A program made the position numbers and the translations under genes. A stretch of 64,000 nt of DNA from Cylicocyclus nassatus (Eukaryota; Nematoda; Chromadorea; Rhabditida; Strongylidae), in assembly GCA_958299035.1 (NCBI GenBank), contig CATQJL010000316.1, positions 7,658,347 to 7,722,346 on the forward strand, in the 5' to 3' direction. The number at the start of each line of letters is the position of its first letter. Position 1 is the stretch's first letter. The notes under the pieces were generated by a model. That model made no database searches. It was not told where the DNA came from and saw only the letters and a list, made by a program, of their open reading frames with translations. This document shows, piece after piece, positions 12,707 to 26,776 of this stretch.

Positions 12707-15378
12707 GCCGTTGAAGCGTTATCATTGACTGGTCATCAGGGAGCAATTTTGAAACAGCAAAACAAGCGTTTGTTCAGATTTAGTTGAGAATGTCAGCAAT
12801 TAAAGCACATGTCTATGAACAGTAGCTTACTGGACTCGTCAAGTTCCCTCCTCCTATGAATGAAAGTCATTTTTCTACCTATCAGTGTACAAGTTTTGAT
12901 TTTGTTCTGGAGTTTTGAAGCAGCAGCAATTGCGTAAGTTTCTGCCATTTTCGGCTAAACTCGCATTTTCAAGGCAACCGGTTTTTGGTCAGCGACGGCC
13001 GTGTTTGCGGTAGCGAAGAAAACTATGCCCAACGACGAATGGTCTTATTGTTATGATAAGTTTATGTAGCTATTCATTGGTCGGTAGATTTGGCGGTCAT
13101 TGAACTGCTGGGTTTCTATTACATCGCAAGACTCTGCATTTTGGGATGACCAAGAATACGGGGCTAAATGACACGACAAGAAATTTAAATTTTATTAAAC
13201 ACCATTTTCTCATAGACTTTCCACCTCTCTTTTCTCTGTCTTCCCTTGCTTTTTTACTTTACCTCTGTCCTCCTATTCCATCATGTTACAAGCACAAAAA
13301 TACGTTTTCGGTCCTTATATAAACTCATTATATAAACTTCTCCCACTTCCGAATTTCTTCATTTTTACCTTAAGCTGGCTAACCAACAGGGCTTCCTTCC
13401 TAACCAAAGGTTTTTTGCCTCTTCCTCCGTTTACTAGGTTTTTTCTCCATCCCGAAAGAGAGCTTACCAGGATATGTTTGATTTTATGGGCTGAATACAG
13501 CATGCCACCACTCAAGCTCGCATTTCTTTTCCCCAATCTTTCACTTTCAACTTCAAATCCTATGCTTTTGAACAAAGTCATTTATGAAAAGTGTGCCCTC
13601 CGCGCCCAAGCGAAATAGGAAGTGATGAGTGCCCCCTCTTCAGAACTGGCTATATTTTGGGTACACAATGCCACTTCTTGAAAGTGTTTAGTTCAAGTTT
13701 TGGACTTGGCTGATTGATTGATGCGACTTTCAAGGTCGCCCCAAGTTTTGCGTTGATTACCCGCAAGTGATTTCGCGGTTGATTTTGCTAAGTTCGTCTG
13801 ATAAAGGCCTAGGAAATTTTTTTGCTTCTCGTGTTTGTTTGGCGAGTCTAACCAAGATCGCTAGTAATGCCGTCTATTTTTATGTGGTCTTTCTGTCGTA
13901 ACTACAACAACGAATAATTGCTGTTACACTGTTGTGCAGTGTCTCACCACTTCAGGAGAGCATTTGAGCTCTAAGTTTTTGTTGTGTGACTGTTTCAGAA
14001 GAAAATTTGGCAAATCAGAACTTAATTGAGGAAGATTTTCAGGAAAATTACGCTGGAAAATATTTTCTAGAAGAAGAAATCACCAAGAAACTAAAGGTCA
14101 CACTTACCGTATACTCTGTGTGTTTAAGAATTCAACCTCACCGTTTTTTTCTTTCCTTTTCTTGTGCTAAACCATGCTGAGTCGCAAAACACACAGTTCG
14201 TTCTTATCACTATGACGTCCCGAAAAAATATAATCATTGCAATGGCAACCATTTATTTGTTTATGGCGAGAGGTACAAAAAAGCCCGCCATGTTTGTGTT
14301 GCGCCAAACTCGCTCAAGAATTGTCCAAAATGAATCTTCTCTAGGAATTGTTCGTGATAAAAGAATTCCTTATGCCCTTCAGCTTGATTATGGTGACTCT
14401 TTCCAATACGTATACCATTTTTCAAAAGTTCATAAATAAAAAATTCTGCTGCGGAAGTTTGAGCTGTATGTTTGCAGTTAAATCCCAGTGGTTTCGGTTA
14501 CACTTACGAAGACACCTTTCTGCTTTAATCAATCATGATTTCTTCTCTGCTTTGTAGTGCAGAAACCCAGATAAACGCATCAAACACACAAAGAATAGAC
14601 AAAAACAAGCGGAACCGCAAATGAGAAGCAAACACGAGAAACTACTACGAAAACATCCTTTCTCATGCATCAAAATGCCTTTGACAAGTTTGCTTGGAAC
14701 CGACTCATACTTACCAAAATGGCTAAGTTAACCATACAGTTCACAGTCAATTTCCACGGATCCTCTTTGCGAAAAAATCGGAAATAACTTCTCCTCGCCT
14801 TTGAAAAGCAATTTATCTGCATCTATTCCGCCATAAAGATTAGCTTTGCAATCAGGTTCTTGACCTATTTCTGCGCAAAGACATAATTTTTGGCAATCAG
14901 ATTGACGACAGTGAAATCATTTCGAATTTTTCATTGGTAAAGTCTTTCTCAAAATGCCCACTATTCAATTCCTTTTAAGCATAGCCTATCTCATACTTGT
15001 TATCTTAATTCAAGAAAACACTAAGGGTGGTGCAAAAATGTTCTTCTAGTATAATAGTAACTCTTGAGAGATTAGAAGAATATTTAGTAAACACGAAGGA
15101 GGCCATTGACATATGAAATGGCTGACTATTTTTTTCGAGCCCGATAAATTTGTCGTATGTAATCAAGTGAAAAATTATTGAGCCTTTGGCGAACCAACAC
15201 CGTAGATAAGTTTTTGGAGAAGTTAACCTAGTTTCCCTTTTTCCAGTTTCGAAGTTTTAGAGAGCTTGGTCAACCCCATATTAGAAATTTCCGTTGTTCT
15301 TCCTTTACCTCTCTCCCCTAAAAAGCTCTGTTCGTATTGGTCCAACTTCGGCTGATTGATAAAATTGGCATTGCAATA
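12707..15378. other. No gene recognised
   Basis: The longest frame is 13283-13618 plus (111 codons), hydrophobic and Leu/Phe/Pro-rich with no recognised family. Another at 14164-14439 has no support. The rest is AT-rich with nothing clear. Confidence 0.4.
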
Positions 15379-16059
15379 TACAGGGTGTCCCAAAAAAATG
15401 TATCCACTGTTTGATTGTTAATAACTCTCTTATTATGAGGTCTTTCGAGAAGCGGTAAGCGCCATTTTGTAGAGCTGGCATCATCTTAGATTTGCAGTAT
15501 GGAGCGAATCACCCATCTCTCTTCATTACTGTAGGATTACGGTGGAAACTCCAAAGAGGGTTTTGAGCCATGAAAGGCCATATTTTGCCTCAGAAAGGAA
15601 ACAAAACAGCCTGAATACTTTTACTCTAGGCTAATTAGAGTTGCTGATTATAACTGTAAAGTTCTCAACTTATTATGATGCTTCATTGAAAAGTTATGCC
15701 AGGTAAGAGGTAGCGGTCATTTTTTCAATGTTCCTAAATGCGGTTACACCGTTTAGAAAGCTTCGTAATTTTGTGAATAGTTAAGTATTGAACTCAGCGT
15801 CCATAAAAACCCTATTGCACAAGTTTTTACAATTTTTTTGAAAATTTTTGAAACGGCGGCTTTTTCCACATTGACACCATATGTTTTAAGTTTCTACCGT
15901 AATCCTACAATAATGAAGAGAGATGGGTGATTCGTTCTATACTGTAAATCTAAGTTGAACCTCGCTCTACAAAACGATGCCTAACGCTTTCCGAAACACT
16001 TCATCACAAGAGAGATATTTACAATCAAACAGCAGATACATTTTTTGGGACACCTTGTA
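15379..16059. mobile_element. Foldback MITE with ACAGGGTGTCCCAAAAA ends, family E copy 1
   Basis: The left end TACAGGGTGTCCCAAAAAAA pairs with TTTTTGGGACACCTTGTA at 16059. Arms of about 330 bases are nearly palindromic, including AATCAAACAG blocks next to the ends and TCTCTTCATTACTGTAGGAT / ATCCTACAATAATGAAGAGA inside. TA flanks suggest a Tc1/mariner-type origin. A second copy lies at 26063-26739. Confidence 0.85.
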
Positions 16060-19000
16060 GATTGCTCTGTCGTCTCTTTGAGCATCTGCGTACTTTACAT
16101 GGGTACCACTTCAGAAAATTGACAGCACCTAACATATAAAAAACGTAAGCGCAATTCAAAAATCTGCAAATCGCGGGAAACCGCGTGGCGGTCCCAGCGC
16201 GCGGATGCAATCTAGCACCTTTAATTACTGGTTCACTAGTCGTTTAATAAAAAATTTACCAGCTTTATCCAGACGAATCCATGATTGCTGCAGCCTTACC
16301 GATTGAAAGTATTCCTGCTCCTGACGCTAATAACTACAGCAGTGTGGTAGCAAAGTTATATTTTAAATCTTCTGCAATCTTATGGGATAAAATCACCCTG
16401 AGGCAAAAGTGCGAACCCTCCCGATAAAAGCAACGATTTCACTTTGCGGCCAGAACTATTTCATTGTCGCAAATCAAGCTGAGAAATTTCCCTCCGAAGT
16501 GTCATCCCAAGTGAAATGCTGGAAAAGGCCGCAAAAGTTGGCAAACATTGCAATCCAAACCAGGCAAAACTCTACTTTTTACTGGTAAATGTCAACAAAT
16601 GGCTAGTTCATGACTCATCCTTATACGGTGTCACCTTCTTTTTCTGGACAATTGAAATCAATCTGTGCCTTTTATCACAAATTTGGAATGTTAAATCCGA
16701 CAAGAAAATGTTTTTTGGCTATGTCGAAATGATGCAAAAAATGCCAGAATTTGACGCAGAAGTTTATAGCATTAAAATTGCTAATATTATTGATTAGTGT
16801 TTGAAAACGGATAGAGTAATCTTGTAGAGTAAATAGGACTCGATTACAATTTTTCTGCCCATTTATAGCGAGATCTGTATTTGTAGTAATTTGTTTCAGA
16901 AATGTTTGATTTTCTTAGAAAAATTGGAGATATCTTGTTTGGATTGGTCATTTGAGGAAAGCGAAATAGCAAACCCTATTCTCTTCCCCCCTCAGCCCCA
17001 TCGGGAACCTTCCGGATCCATCCGTTTAAGCTAAGTTGGTCCAAGCTCTGCCTGTTTTTGTCACGAACTGCGTCCGGTCACAGAACTGGAATTGGTAGAG
17101 GATTCTTCCATATCCGCATAATGGAAAGCAACCTGTTTAGCCAACTAGGACTCAATCTGGTTACTTATTTCTATGGATATAAAATGGTTTAATTCATGTT
17201 TTTGGCTCAGTTTGGCTTTAAGTTAATTGTCTTCTCAATTATATATCATCTATACATTGCCTGATTTTATTGATGTAGAACGGTATTCCGTTACGCATTT
17301 ATTTTAGGGTTCAGCTCTTAAGAGTCGCCTAATTATAAGCTGCTTTCCTCACAAAAAAGGCTCAAATAAGAGCTAAAGCGTGTAGAGTAGGCTACCGAAT
17401 AGTCTGAAACTTCAAGGGGTGCTGAAAACCCATGAAGTTGAGAAAAATCTTTTAGAGAACTTTTTAAAATACGCCGCGCATGGTGGCCCTCATAGCAGTC
17501 ACATCCATGGTGTTGGGTTACTACAGAATGGCTATCGTAACCTTACCATATAAGGCCAAAAACTGAAACAAATCATATTTTGATAGATGCGCCTTTGATA
17601 ACTTCACTGGAAAAGTAGTCGAAGACATGTTCTGAATTTTGACAATACGACCCAGGGGTGGGTCGTAATTTTGACAAAGCGAAAAAGGCTCTAATCCGAA
17701 ACGGCAATGTTCGAAAAATCGGTCTTGTCGTGAATGTGTTAATTTTGTTCTTTTTTATCTCCACATAGACAAGTTTAAAAAAATGACAATATTGTTCATT
17801 TCCCAGAATTACAGTTGTGGTATAATCTTGCGCAAATATCAAGCTCTGTAGTCTCTAGCGCAATCAAATCTCAGAGAAATCGGTTGTGGATAGGGCATTC
17901 TCTTTCTGACTAGAATTGGGTAATAACTAGGCAAGACTGCTTATAGTAAGTGCGATATGCGAATCCACAATTAGATCTCGCTTTTTCAGAGCCAATTTGC
18001 GTGCAAACGTTCTCGTCGCCATGCGGTAACAGGTGCTTCTCTAGCCGAATGCGGCATTCGTCCTCTGTTCGTTCTTATAGCCCCCTTCCCCCTTATGCCG
18101 GTCAATACCCATGCTTTCCCGCGGTTTTTTGTAGCCGAATTATTTTTGAATCGTATAGCGGCTCAGTTTGCAGGGAAAGCGAACGGTATTTGAAAGCCTA
18201 TCCATTCGAAATCCGGTCGATAAATTCATAAAAACGATTTGCAGTTCACGAGCTGAATAGGCGGCTCTTACCCCCATCCCATGTACATATCCCTCTCTAT
18301 CTATTCCCGTCAAGTGCGGCACGATGCACGAATTATGCAACATTTCGCATCCAGACTTTCACTCGAAATCAACCAGAAGCTCGTAGAGGCTCCTGTTCCC
18401 TTTTTATCGTCCTTTATGAAGCTCTGACTCTTTTCTTGCCTTAGTTTACCTCAATTTTAAAGTCTAGAATCTTCATTACCTTTTATCTTCGCGGCGCGTC
18501 ATTTATTAACAGCTATATTTTCTTCCATACTCCTATACTCCCTCATTGCATCCATCGCTTTACTTCTGCTAAAAAAAAAGTTATTCTGCGAAAAGAGCAA
18601 CTCATTTTTCTCCGAAGATCTGATTTTCTACTGGAATGGGAAGCGAGGGTAAGAGATTATCTATCATTAGACTCACTTGAAAGCAATAAAATGCTAGCCC
18701 AAAATGGCTCAAAAACAATGAAGAATACTGCAGTAATTTCGTTAATCAGCATCTTGGCAAGAATTAATCAACTTTGATTTGAACAACTAATTGAAATGCG
18801 ATTTTGGGATTTGTTTGGCACCTACAAATTGGCAAAGTATAGGTTGTTCGGAGCATGGTTCAACTTATCTTCTCCTACCTTACTTCCCTCAAGCATGTAT
18901 CAGCAAAGATTCAAGTGACGTAGTAGAGACAGAGATGTTGCCAACACTAACTTTTAACATAATTTTTTCCTGGTTCCAATTAATTTCCAAAAAATTGTGC

Positions 19001-22000
19001 AAAACACTGCCATTACAATTACTATTAGAATTGAAGTTGAATCGAATTTCTGTGGATCTTTTCTCACTATTTTATTCCAACTGATGTGTAGCTTCGTAAA
19101 GGACGAGAATTCAATTTTTTTCAATACTCCACCAAAGTATTATATATCGAGAAATCTAATGACTGCCACTTATTGATATATTGTAACTTTCATGAACTGG
19201 ACGAAGAATGATTGCACCTCAATGGAAAAAATGATATTCACGCATGTTTTACTCCATCTATTATGTGTAAATCAACAAAAAAAACTGTGGGTGATTGTGA
19301 CATACTATTTCTGAACCATCCCATTTTTTCATACAATGTACTGCTCTGAGTTCCAAGTCGACCTGAAACTTCTGAAATCACTTTATGATTTATTTCGACC
19401 CTTCAAAAACTCCAACTACGGCACCACGCTGTTCTGTTGTCCATCCTGTTTGATCAGCTTTGATAAAAAAAACTTAGTAGATTAGCTGTTCATTGTACTT
19501 GTAATCACTTTCCAGATTACTATATGGCAGGCAAGTTTCTTTTTTTTTGCATACGTACCGTTTTGCACAATTTTTTGAGCGCATGGCAGAGATCTATGAA
19601 TACGTTGGGGGTACAGCCAAAATTGTTTTCGCTTTTGCACTATTGACTACAATGTACTACTATTGTCCTCGCTCTCTTCCGCCCTTTCCTTCTTCCCCTG
19701 TAGTCATCAAATCCATTCAGAAGCTGTATAGTAGGTTGGCTAAGAGTAATATTAATATTTGTCGTTGACGGTCTGTTAATTGTTCTGAGCTCAAAGAAGT
19801 TATGGGAATTATGAAGCTCCTTTTCAAAGGAATTTCTATGACGTTTGAGTTCAGAGAGATTTGACTTGTAAGTATCAGGAGGGATAATGCTTCTACGTGA
19901 ACATTCACTAGTGGTTTCGCATTTCTGTTCTTCCAACAGCTAAGCCTGAGAATATTAACACCCTAACAAAGCCTAAGCGAATGCAGCAAATTCTTGAATT
20001 TGGACTGCAAAAAAATAAAGTTTCATGTAATTTTGTCATAGATTAGGTTGTGACATACATAAATCTTTCACCGAAAATTCCAGAAAATATTTTGATGCTT
20101 AATTAACCGTTCCAGTCTTCATAATATTTTGTTATATATAGAATACATAGTACTGTACTTATTAGGCATTGAATTTTGATTCAAAAAAGTCAAACACGAA
20201 AGAAGAATTTGAAGATTACAATTTCTGCTGGTGCATCTGATTGGCATTCGGAGAAAAATTGTTTGGTACATAGTTTGTCTTCATTTTTTACTTTTATAAC
20301 CATTCTGTACCAACACCAATTCTTCTTCAGTTTTTCAGTAACCGTATGATTTCGTCTTTCGATCATATTTTACTTCAGAAAGGCTTTTCTTACCTGGAGA
20401 ACCCTAGACATCTTCGAAAATTTCGGTGCAAGACTTATGTTATAACTGATAAAGACCATTTTTAAGTCAATCTGATATTGCGTAATCACTTCGCTGTCGG
20501 CAAAAAAGCGTATTGGACTTCACGCTACTGTTTGTCTTCGGCCATCTAACACCTTTGTTTGTTCTAGTCGTGCGCGCTCCAACGCGAGTGCATATGCCAA
20601 ACTATGCGACATCATCGTTGATGTCATCCAGCGACGTTTATCGTCTCATGATGTTCCACTTAGATAGCAATTTTCAAGCGTTCTTTTGACTGGTCTTTGA
20701 ATAAATCTCGTAAAAATTTGTTTTACATTCTGCGATTAAGGAATGTGCTTTGATGAGTGTTTTTTCCAATGTTGCGACTCGTATGGATTTTAATGGGCTA
20801 AAACTTTACAAATTTTAGAGCAACATATCTGACGCAGTACAAGAAAACCACTGACTAGTCTTCCCATAAAGTCCAAAAAATTGAAAAAATAGGTTTTCTT
20901 CCAATCTTTAAATGGCTTGATGGGCTTATAGTAAGCTTATAGTATTCAAAAGATCAAAAGTTCTTGTTTATGTTGCACCTTTTTGAATTTTCAATAATTT
21001 TTCTTTTATAATTTTGCATATTTTAAAATGGTTTTTAATCAGCTTGATTTCTTAATTTTTTGAAGTTTTTGTACTATAGCATACATTGGCCCTGGGGTGG
21101 GAGATCCGCTCGAGAATGGTTCACGAAATTCTGCTTATTGTAGCCTACAGGAATCAACAAAACTATGAAAGTATCCTGTTCTTGAATAAGCAAAAAACTT
21201 TTTGGAAATTTGAAAATACTATTCTTGTGAAGGAATTTTTCTAAGTGCGATCTTAGGTTGCCCTACAGTATCCAAGCGAACAGACTGACCTGTTATCAAG
21301 AAAGTATACTCAGTCTCCTTACCAAACTCCACATCTCTGCAGGTCTGCAAAAAATCATAATTATTTGAACAACCGGTTAAACTGTTAATGGATTTTGTTG
21401 CTAGGGTTTTAACCTGTCCTCTCTACCGATTTTTGCCCTCAGACCAAATGAGAAATAGGAAAGAGAGGTACTTTTAGAACTGGTTTGAGTATGACGTGCA
21501 AACAACCTATTCCTGACTGTCAATAACTGGGATAATTTTTCGAAATTTTTAATTCAAGTTGCTGAATAACTTACGTTTGCTGTTGCATAAACACACCAGA
21601 TGAGATTGAAGACCTCATCATAAAATTTTGTAATCTATGTCGCGCAGCGTCCGAAAAAAATTACTTCTTCTTTCTCCCTAAGCAATTTTCTGCAACAGCC
21701 TTGATGCCATAAATTGTATGATTTAGTGAATTCAACACAGCTTTTTGAATTTTAGTAGTGTTTATCGCAGCAAATGCTTTTTTAGTGTACATTTATCTAA
21801 TTTTGCTGCCTAAGTTTAAGCTGATTTTTTTCCTGACTTGGGAGTGAAAATCTTTCAGGAAAAAATTCAGAGCATACTTTTTACGGCCTCATCACTCTTT
21901 TCTCTCTTTATCTGCACATTCTATATGTTTTTTTGCAAAGCTTTGCATATCTTCAAAATCGTAAAAGTTAGTCCCAACAATAAAAAAACTGGGTGATTGT

Positions 22001-22731
22001 CAGACAGAAAGTGTGCTCCCGTTGTTCCCCTCATAAAGTGATTGAATAAAGCAACCAGGCTCTGAGACGTTCTGGTCTGCCCCATTAATCACATTGCTTA
22101 TTACTTCCTTGATTTATGGAACGTGAATGGTTCTAGACACGGCCAGTTAGTTTCCTGTGCATAAAAAACGACGGACTAGTTCCAGTCAAGGTTGTAGCAC
22201 ATGTTTATGGAGTTTCGTATAGTAGTTGTCATATTTGCTAAACTCACAAGTGTTTTCTTTATTCTGATTTTTACTGCCTTTCTCATGAATCTGGAATCAA
22301 ATTGCTGGAGATCACATTTTATCTGTTCAAGTATTTTCCTACGAAAAAAAAAACAATTTCTTGAGTCAGCTATAGACTTTCTGCTTCGCCAGTTTTTTGG
22401 GGTGATTATATTTGTATCCATATAGGTCCTATATTTCCTAAACTGACATAAAACACCAGAAAAAGAGCAAGTTGGCATTACTGAATCAAATAATCTTGTC
22501 GGCTAGTTTTAATTCGCATATATGAAGTCATTATATGTCGACAGCGACGCTTTTACCACAGCGCGCAGTATTTTCATTTTTTCTTCCGAGAAAAACTACA
22601 GCTGCAATAATTTGTGGCAGTACTTTTCACCCTTTCAAAATTGTTGAATCCATGAAGGATTTTGTGAATTCACTTGGCCAAAGCCATGGATACTACATGG
22701 TAACGGCCATGCTGAATTATCAGAGACTGTA
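16060..22731. other. No gene recognised in 6.7 kb
   Basis: No exon chain, repeat domain or RNA gene could be supported. Short frames (16516-16797, 17950-18231, 18791-19084, 22176-22478) lack features. A slightly GC-richer patch at about 17980-18360 has no identity. The stretch may hold introns of an unseen gene or be intergenic. Confidence 0.4.
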
Positions 22732-23618
22732 TTAGGTTGTAACGAAAGTCTCGGGAAGTTTTTGCAATTTCATTTTCAGACTCATTTTTTCACACTCGGT
22801 AGGATCTTAACAACAAATTTTTTATATGGCTTGGTAGGAGAAAGCCTAGGCTCTCCAGACTCGTATCCAGATTTTATGCATATCAAGCAGTATTTGATCT
22901 ATACACCAAAAAAGGAAGTCTGTGCCACGACGAAAATTTCGAAATTTTTCTTTTTGCTGCCATTTTTTCATAATAAACAGAGGTGAATAAGCAGGCGGTC
23001 CACCTCAAAAGCGCAGGTGTGCTCTGATTCTACAATAAGCGCACAAAAATAACAAGCTCTTAAACTGGCCGTTGACCGCACCTGATTTCCCAGTCGGCAT
23101 CGATCTTGTAAAGATTGTCATGTTTCGATAATGGGCCCGAAAGATGTGTAAGACATTATCACAATAATATTTGCAGCAATCGAAGATTTGATTCATTCCA
23201 TGGAAAAAGGAAGACTTCAAAATCATTTACTCAAAACATGGGGCATTTTTAGGGTGCAAAAAATGGCCGGTATTTCAATTTTTTCGTGAAATTTTCTTAA
23301 AAAGCAGTGCTCTAAAATTGTAACACAGTCCATAAACAGCCCCAAGAGAGTTCTACATAACCACCGGATATGAGCTCTGCAGCTCTCTTCGTGCCGGGGA
23401 AATTCCTGCACCAACAGGCCAAAATTCAAGTCGACCTTTTTCCCTACTGCGCAAGCTGGTGGCCCGAAATGCTGAGGACCCAACAAAATGAGCATACCTT
23501 GTGAACAACAATCCCTTTGCAGCAAAGTTTGCAGCTTTCGAAAAGATCAACCTGCTTAAAGTTACAGCAGTTTGCAAGAAGATTTCGCAAGTGCCCGGGA
23601 ACTTTCGTTACAACCTAA
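22732..23618. mobile_element. Mariner-like element or remnant with short terminal repeats
   Basis: The ends TTAGGTTGTAACGAAAGT and ACTTTCGTTACAACCTAA match as inverted repeats of about 18-20 bases. Unlike the foldbacks here, the interior (about 850 bases) is not palindromic. Minus-strand frames at 23005-23226, 23223-23525 and 23353-23577 are broken, and I could not recognise transposase motifs in them. Confidence 0.65.
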
Positions 23619-24303
23619 ATGAGAAAGGACTCTCAAGACCCCACTCTAAAAGCGCGTAGACAGCTTCAGAACTGCCCTAGTAGTTGCCTTTCCTAGTGCT
23701 TAGTTTTCAGATGATCTCATATCCACCATAACTTGTCTATCAGTTCTACCCACCGAGCACAAATTATCTGTAGATAGCGAATGTGAACTCCTTGAGCCTA
23801 CGTGATTGTAGATATAGCATTACTCATTCCAATCCTTACGCTTCTGTAAGTTGCCTCTATTGACCACAACTCAATGCTGTTAAATCTGTACTTTTTCAGC
23901 TTATGGACATCCCCTCGACATCCACAGAGATTCCTACGGACTCGACGGAGCACATCAAGGTATTCCTTTTTAAATCTCTTTCTCACTTTGTCAAAGTTAC
24001 TCAGCAGTTGTTACATAAGAACTTCTCTGAGGAGAACCTCTCTCGTTACTTGAAATTTGTTGGGTTATAGTGTGGCCACTTCAGCCTAAAAATACCATTA
24101 CATTGCCTTCATCATACTTAAGACTACGCTTCAAGTAGTTTCAGACCAATGACGAAATCCTTCATGACGTTGCCACCACATTTTGGATAGTCTTCATATT
24201 CTACATATTCGCTTCTGTAGCATGGATCGCTTATTGTATCATCTCATACAGAAGGTAGACGGTTTTCTGTTGGGAATCGAATATATACCGCAAGCTACTC
24301 ATT
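23619..24303. other. No gene recognised
   Basis: This AT-rich spacer has only short frames. Confidence 0.45.
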
Positions 24304-25332
24304 TTAGGGATTTGGAGAAGTTAAAACTATCTGCTGAGAAAAATAGCATTGCGAGATATCTGGAGCTGAGGTTGGTTAATCCCTTCACTTCTTCCGTGGC
24401 GCAAAAATTCTGGAATAATTATCCAAATGAATTTTTGATTTCTAAAGATTATACCTTTTTGGATTATTTGCTGGAAATCAGAACCACTCGTTTTTACCAT
24501 GTCCAATTTTCGCTAATTTTCAAAATTTATCTATGAGACTTTCGGAGAAGCCCTATTAACCAGCAGATAGGGCAAACCTTTTGCCAACAAAAGCAATTTT
24601 TTGTAGCCCCACGGCTTGTCTTTCAAAATTTCTATGATTTATTTTTTGAAGTGACCAAGTTTTACATTAAGCCTATTTTAACCTAATAGAACATAAAATG
24701 TCAAACATTCCAGTCACCATTCGATGCAGCTTTTTCTCCTCTTTCTAACGCTTGTCTTTTTTTTGCCGAAACAGGCGAAATTTGTAGGGAAAATCGCAGT
24801 ATTTCTCAATTTTAGGAGTGCGCACTGACGTAACTCATGTTTCAAAATCCTCATAATTCGAAGCGAAAGTCGCTCATTTACTTTGTAATAATAGCGGCAG
24901 TAATAATCAAGTGTTGAAACCTCAGTATTCTGTAGGTTTTGCGGTGTTTGGTGCAATAACAGGTTATGCGATTTTTCCAAAATACAAGACTTTTAGAAAA
25001 TTATTTAGGAAAAATCTGGAAAAGCAGGTGAAAAAAAGAAAAAAATTGCATAAGTTGGCAAAAGGTTTGCCTTATCTGGTAGCTATTAGGTCCCCTCCGA
25101 AAGTCTCATACAAAAATTTTGGAAATTAGTGAAAGTTGGACATGGTAAAAACGAATGACTGTAATTTTAAACGAATATCTTATCACTCCCTCAACGAAAC
25201 ACGATGGCAGTTTGATAGTTGGAAAGAGGAAGAAATTCTGCATCGGATACATTTTCAAATCTTAGTTTATCTTCTTTCTAACGTGTTTACCGATGGATTG
25301 AAGAAACTGACAAAACTTTTGCACCGACCTAA
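24304..25332. mobile_element. Mariner-ended foldback MITE, family A copy 3
   Basis: The left end TTAGGGATTTGGAG is decayed; the right end is TTTTGCACCGACCTAA. The inner pair GATAGGGCAAACC (24566) and GGTTTGCCTTATC (about 25064) lies about 255 bases from each end. Arms match over CATGTCCAATTTTCGCTAA / TTAGTGAAAGTTGGACATG. Frames inside (24183-24536, 24714-24980) are arm sequence, not genes. Confidence 0.7.
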
Positions 25333-25346
25333 TATATATATATATA

Positions 25347-26056
25347 TTAGGTGGGTGCAAAAGTTCTGTCGTTTCATTTTCAAAAATTTGTAACTTCGCC
25401 AGATTTCAACGGATTTGACTGCCTGTAATTTTATTAGAAAGAATTGGTCTTCCGCTTTCAAGCGCTTTTTTGTGGAGCTTCTGTTTCACACTGAGTGCCG
25501 AGATAAAAATAAAAAACTAAGACCATGTAAACTTTGACCATTTTAAGTTAGGTCACTAAAAATCTGGAATGCTGCAGAAAAATCTAAAATCGTCAGTACA
25601 TATGTTTTTTGGCCTACTCTTTGCATCTGTGAAAAATTTGTGCTGTTTGAACGTCTCTTTGAGAAGTTATGATTTTCGCGAAAATTCACAAATTAATTGA
25701 TTTTGGCGTTTTCCATGGTAAACTCGATTTTCATAACGTCTCACGGAGACGTTCAAACAGCACAAATTTTTCACAGATGCAAAGTGTAGGCCAAAAAACA
25801 TATGTACGGAAGATTTCAGATTTTTCTGCAGCGTTCCCGATTTTTGATGACCTAACTTAAAATGGTCAAAGTTTGCATGGCCTCAGTTTTTCATTTTTAT
25901 CTCGGCACTCAGTGTGAAACAGAAGCTCCACAAAAAAGCGCTTGAAAGCGGAAGACCTGTTCTTTCTAATGAAATTACAGGCAAGCAAATCCGTTGAAAT
26001 CTGGCGAAGTTACAAATTTTTGAAAATGAAACGACAGAACTTTTGCACCCACCTAA
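25347..26056. mobile_element. Nearly perfect 710-bp palindromic MITE, mariner ends
   Basis: The ends are TTAGGTGGGTGCAAAAGTTC and its reverse complement GAACTTTTGCACCCACCTAA. The two arms are almost identical from the ends to the centre near 25700 (for example AGACGTTCAAACAGCACAAA on the right and its reverse on the left). The high arm identity suggests recent movement. It is separated from elements on both sides only by TATATA runs. Confidence 0.85.
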
Positions 26057-26062
26057 TATATA

Positions 26063-26734
26063 TACAGGGTGTCCCAAAAAATGTGCACACTGTTTGATTA
26101 TAAATAACTCTCTTGTAGTGAAGCCTTTCGAGAAGCTCTAGGTACCATTTTGTAGAACGAGTCAACTTAGATTTACAATGTAGAGCGAATCGCCGATCGC
26201 TTATTCTTACTGTAGGAGTACGGTAGAAACTTCACATATGGTGTCACTGTGAAAAAAGCGGCCGTTTCAAAAATTTTCGAAAAAGGTGGAAATTTGTGTA
26301 ATAGGTTTTTCATGGACCCTAAGTTCAATACTCAACTCTTTATAAGGTTGAGGAGCTTTCTAAACGGTGTAACCGCAGTTTTTAGGAACAATTAAAAGAC
26401 GTCTACTACTGCTTACCTCGCATAATTTTTTAATGAAGCATTACGAAGAGTTGCGAACTTTACAATTAGAATCAGCAACTCTAGTTAGCCCAGTGTGAGA
26501 GTTTTTAGATTGTTTTGGTTTTTTTTTGGAACAAAATATGGCCTTTCATGGCTCAAAACCCTCTTCAAAGTTTCTACGGTAATCCTACAGTAAGAATGAG
26601 AGATCGGCGATGCGCTCTACACTGTAAATCTAAGTTGAACCTCGCTCTACAAAATGGTACCCAAAGCTTCTCAAAACACTTCACTACAAGAGAGTTATTT
26701 ACAATCAAACAGTGTGCACATTTTTTGGGACACC

Positions 26735-26739
<5 letters not shown>
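26063..26739. mobile_element. Foldback MITE, family E copy 2
   Basis: The left end is TACAGGGTGTCCCAAAAAAT and the right end TTTTTTGGGACACCCTGTA. It shares both arms with the copy at 15379-16059, including CTAAACGGTGTAACCGC and the CTGTAAATCTAAGTTGAACC block. Confidence 0.85.

Positions 26740-26774
<35 letters not shown>
26738..26774. repeat. (TA)n microsatellite
   Basis: An uninterrupted TA run directly abuts the right end of the preceding MITE. It probably grew from the TA target site. Confidence 0.9.

Positions 26775-26776
<2 letters not shown>

Noticed and set aside
15379..16059. CRISPR-like or bacterial repeat interpretation of the many inverted repeats
   Set aside because: They are terminal inverted repeats and palindromes with TA, TTAA, TWA or 8-bp duplications, typical of eukaryotic DNA transposons, in a window with spliced genes.
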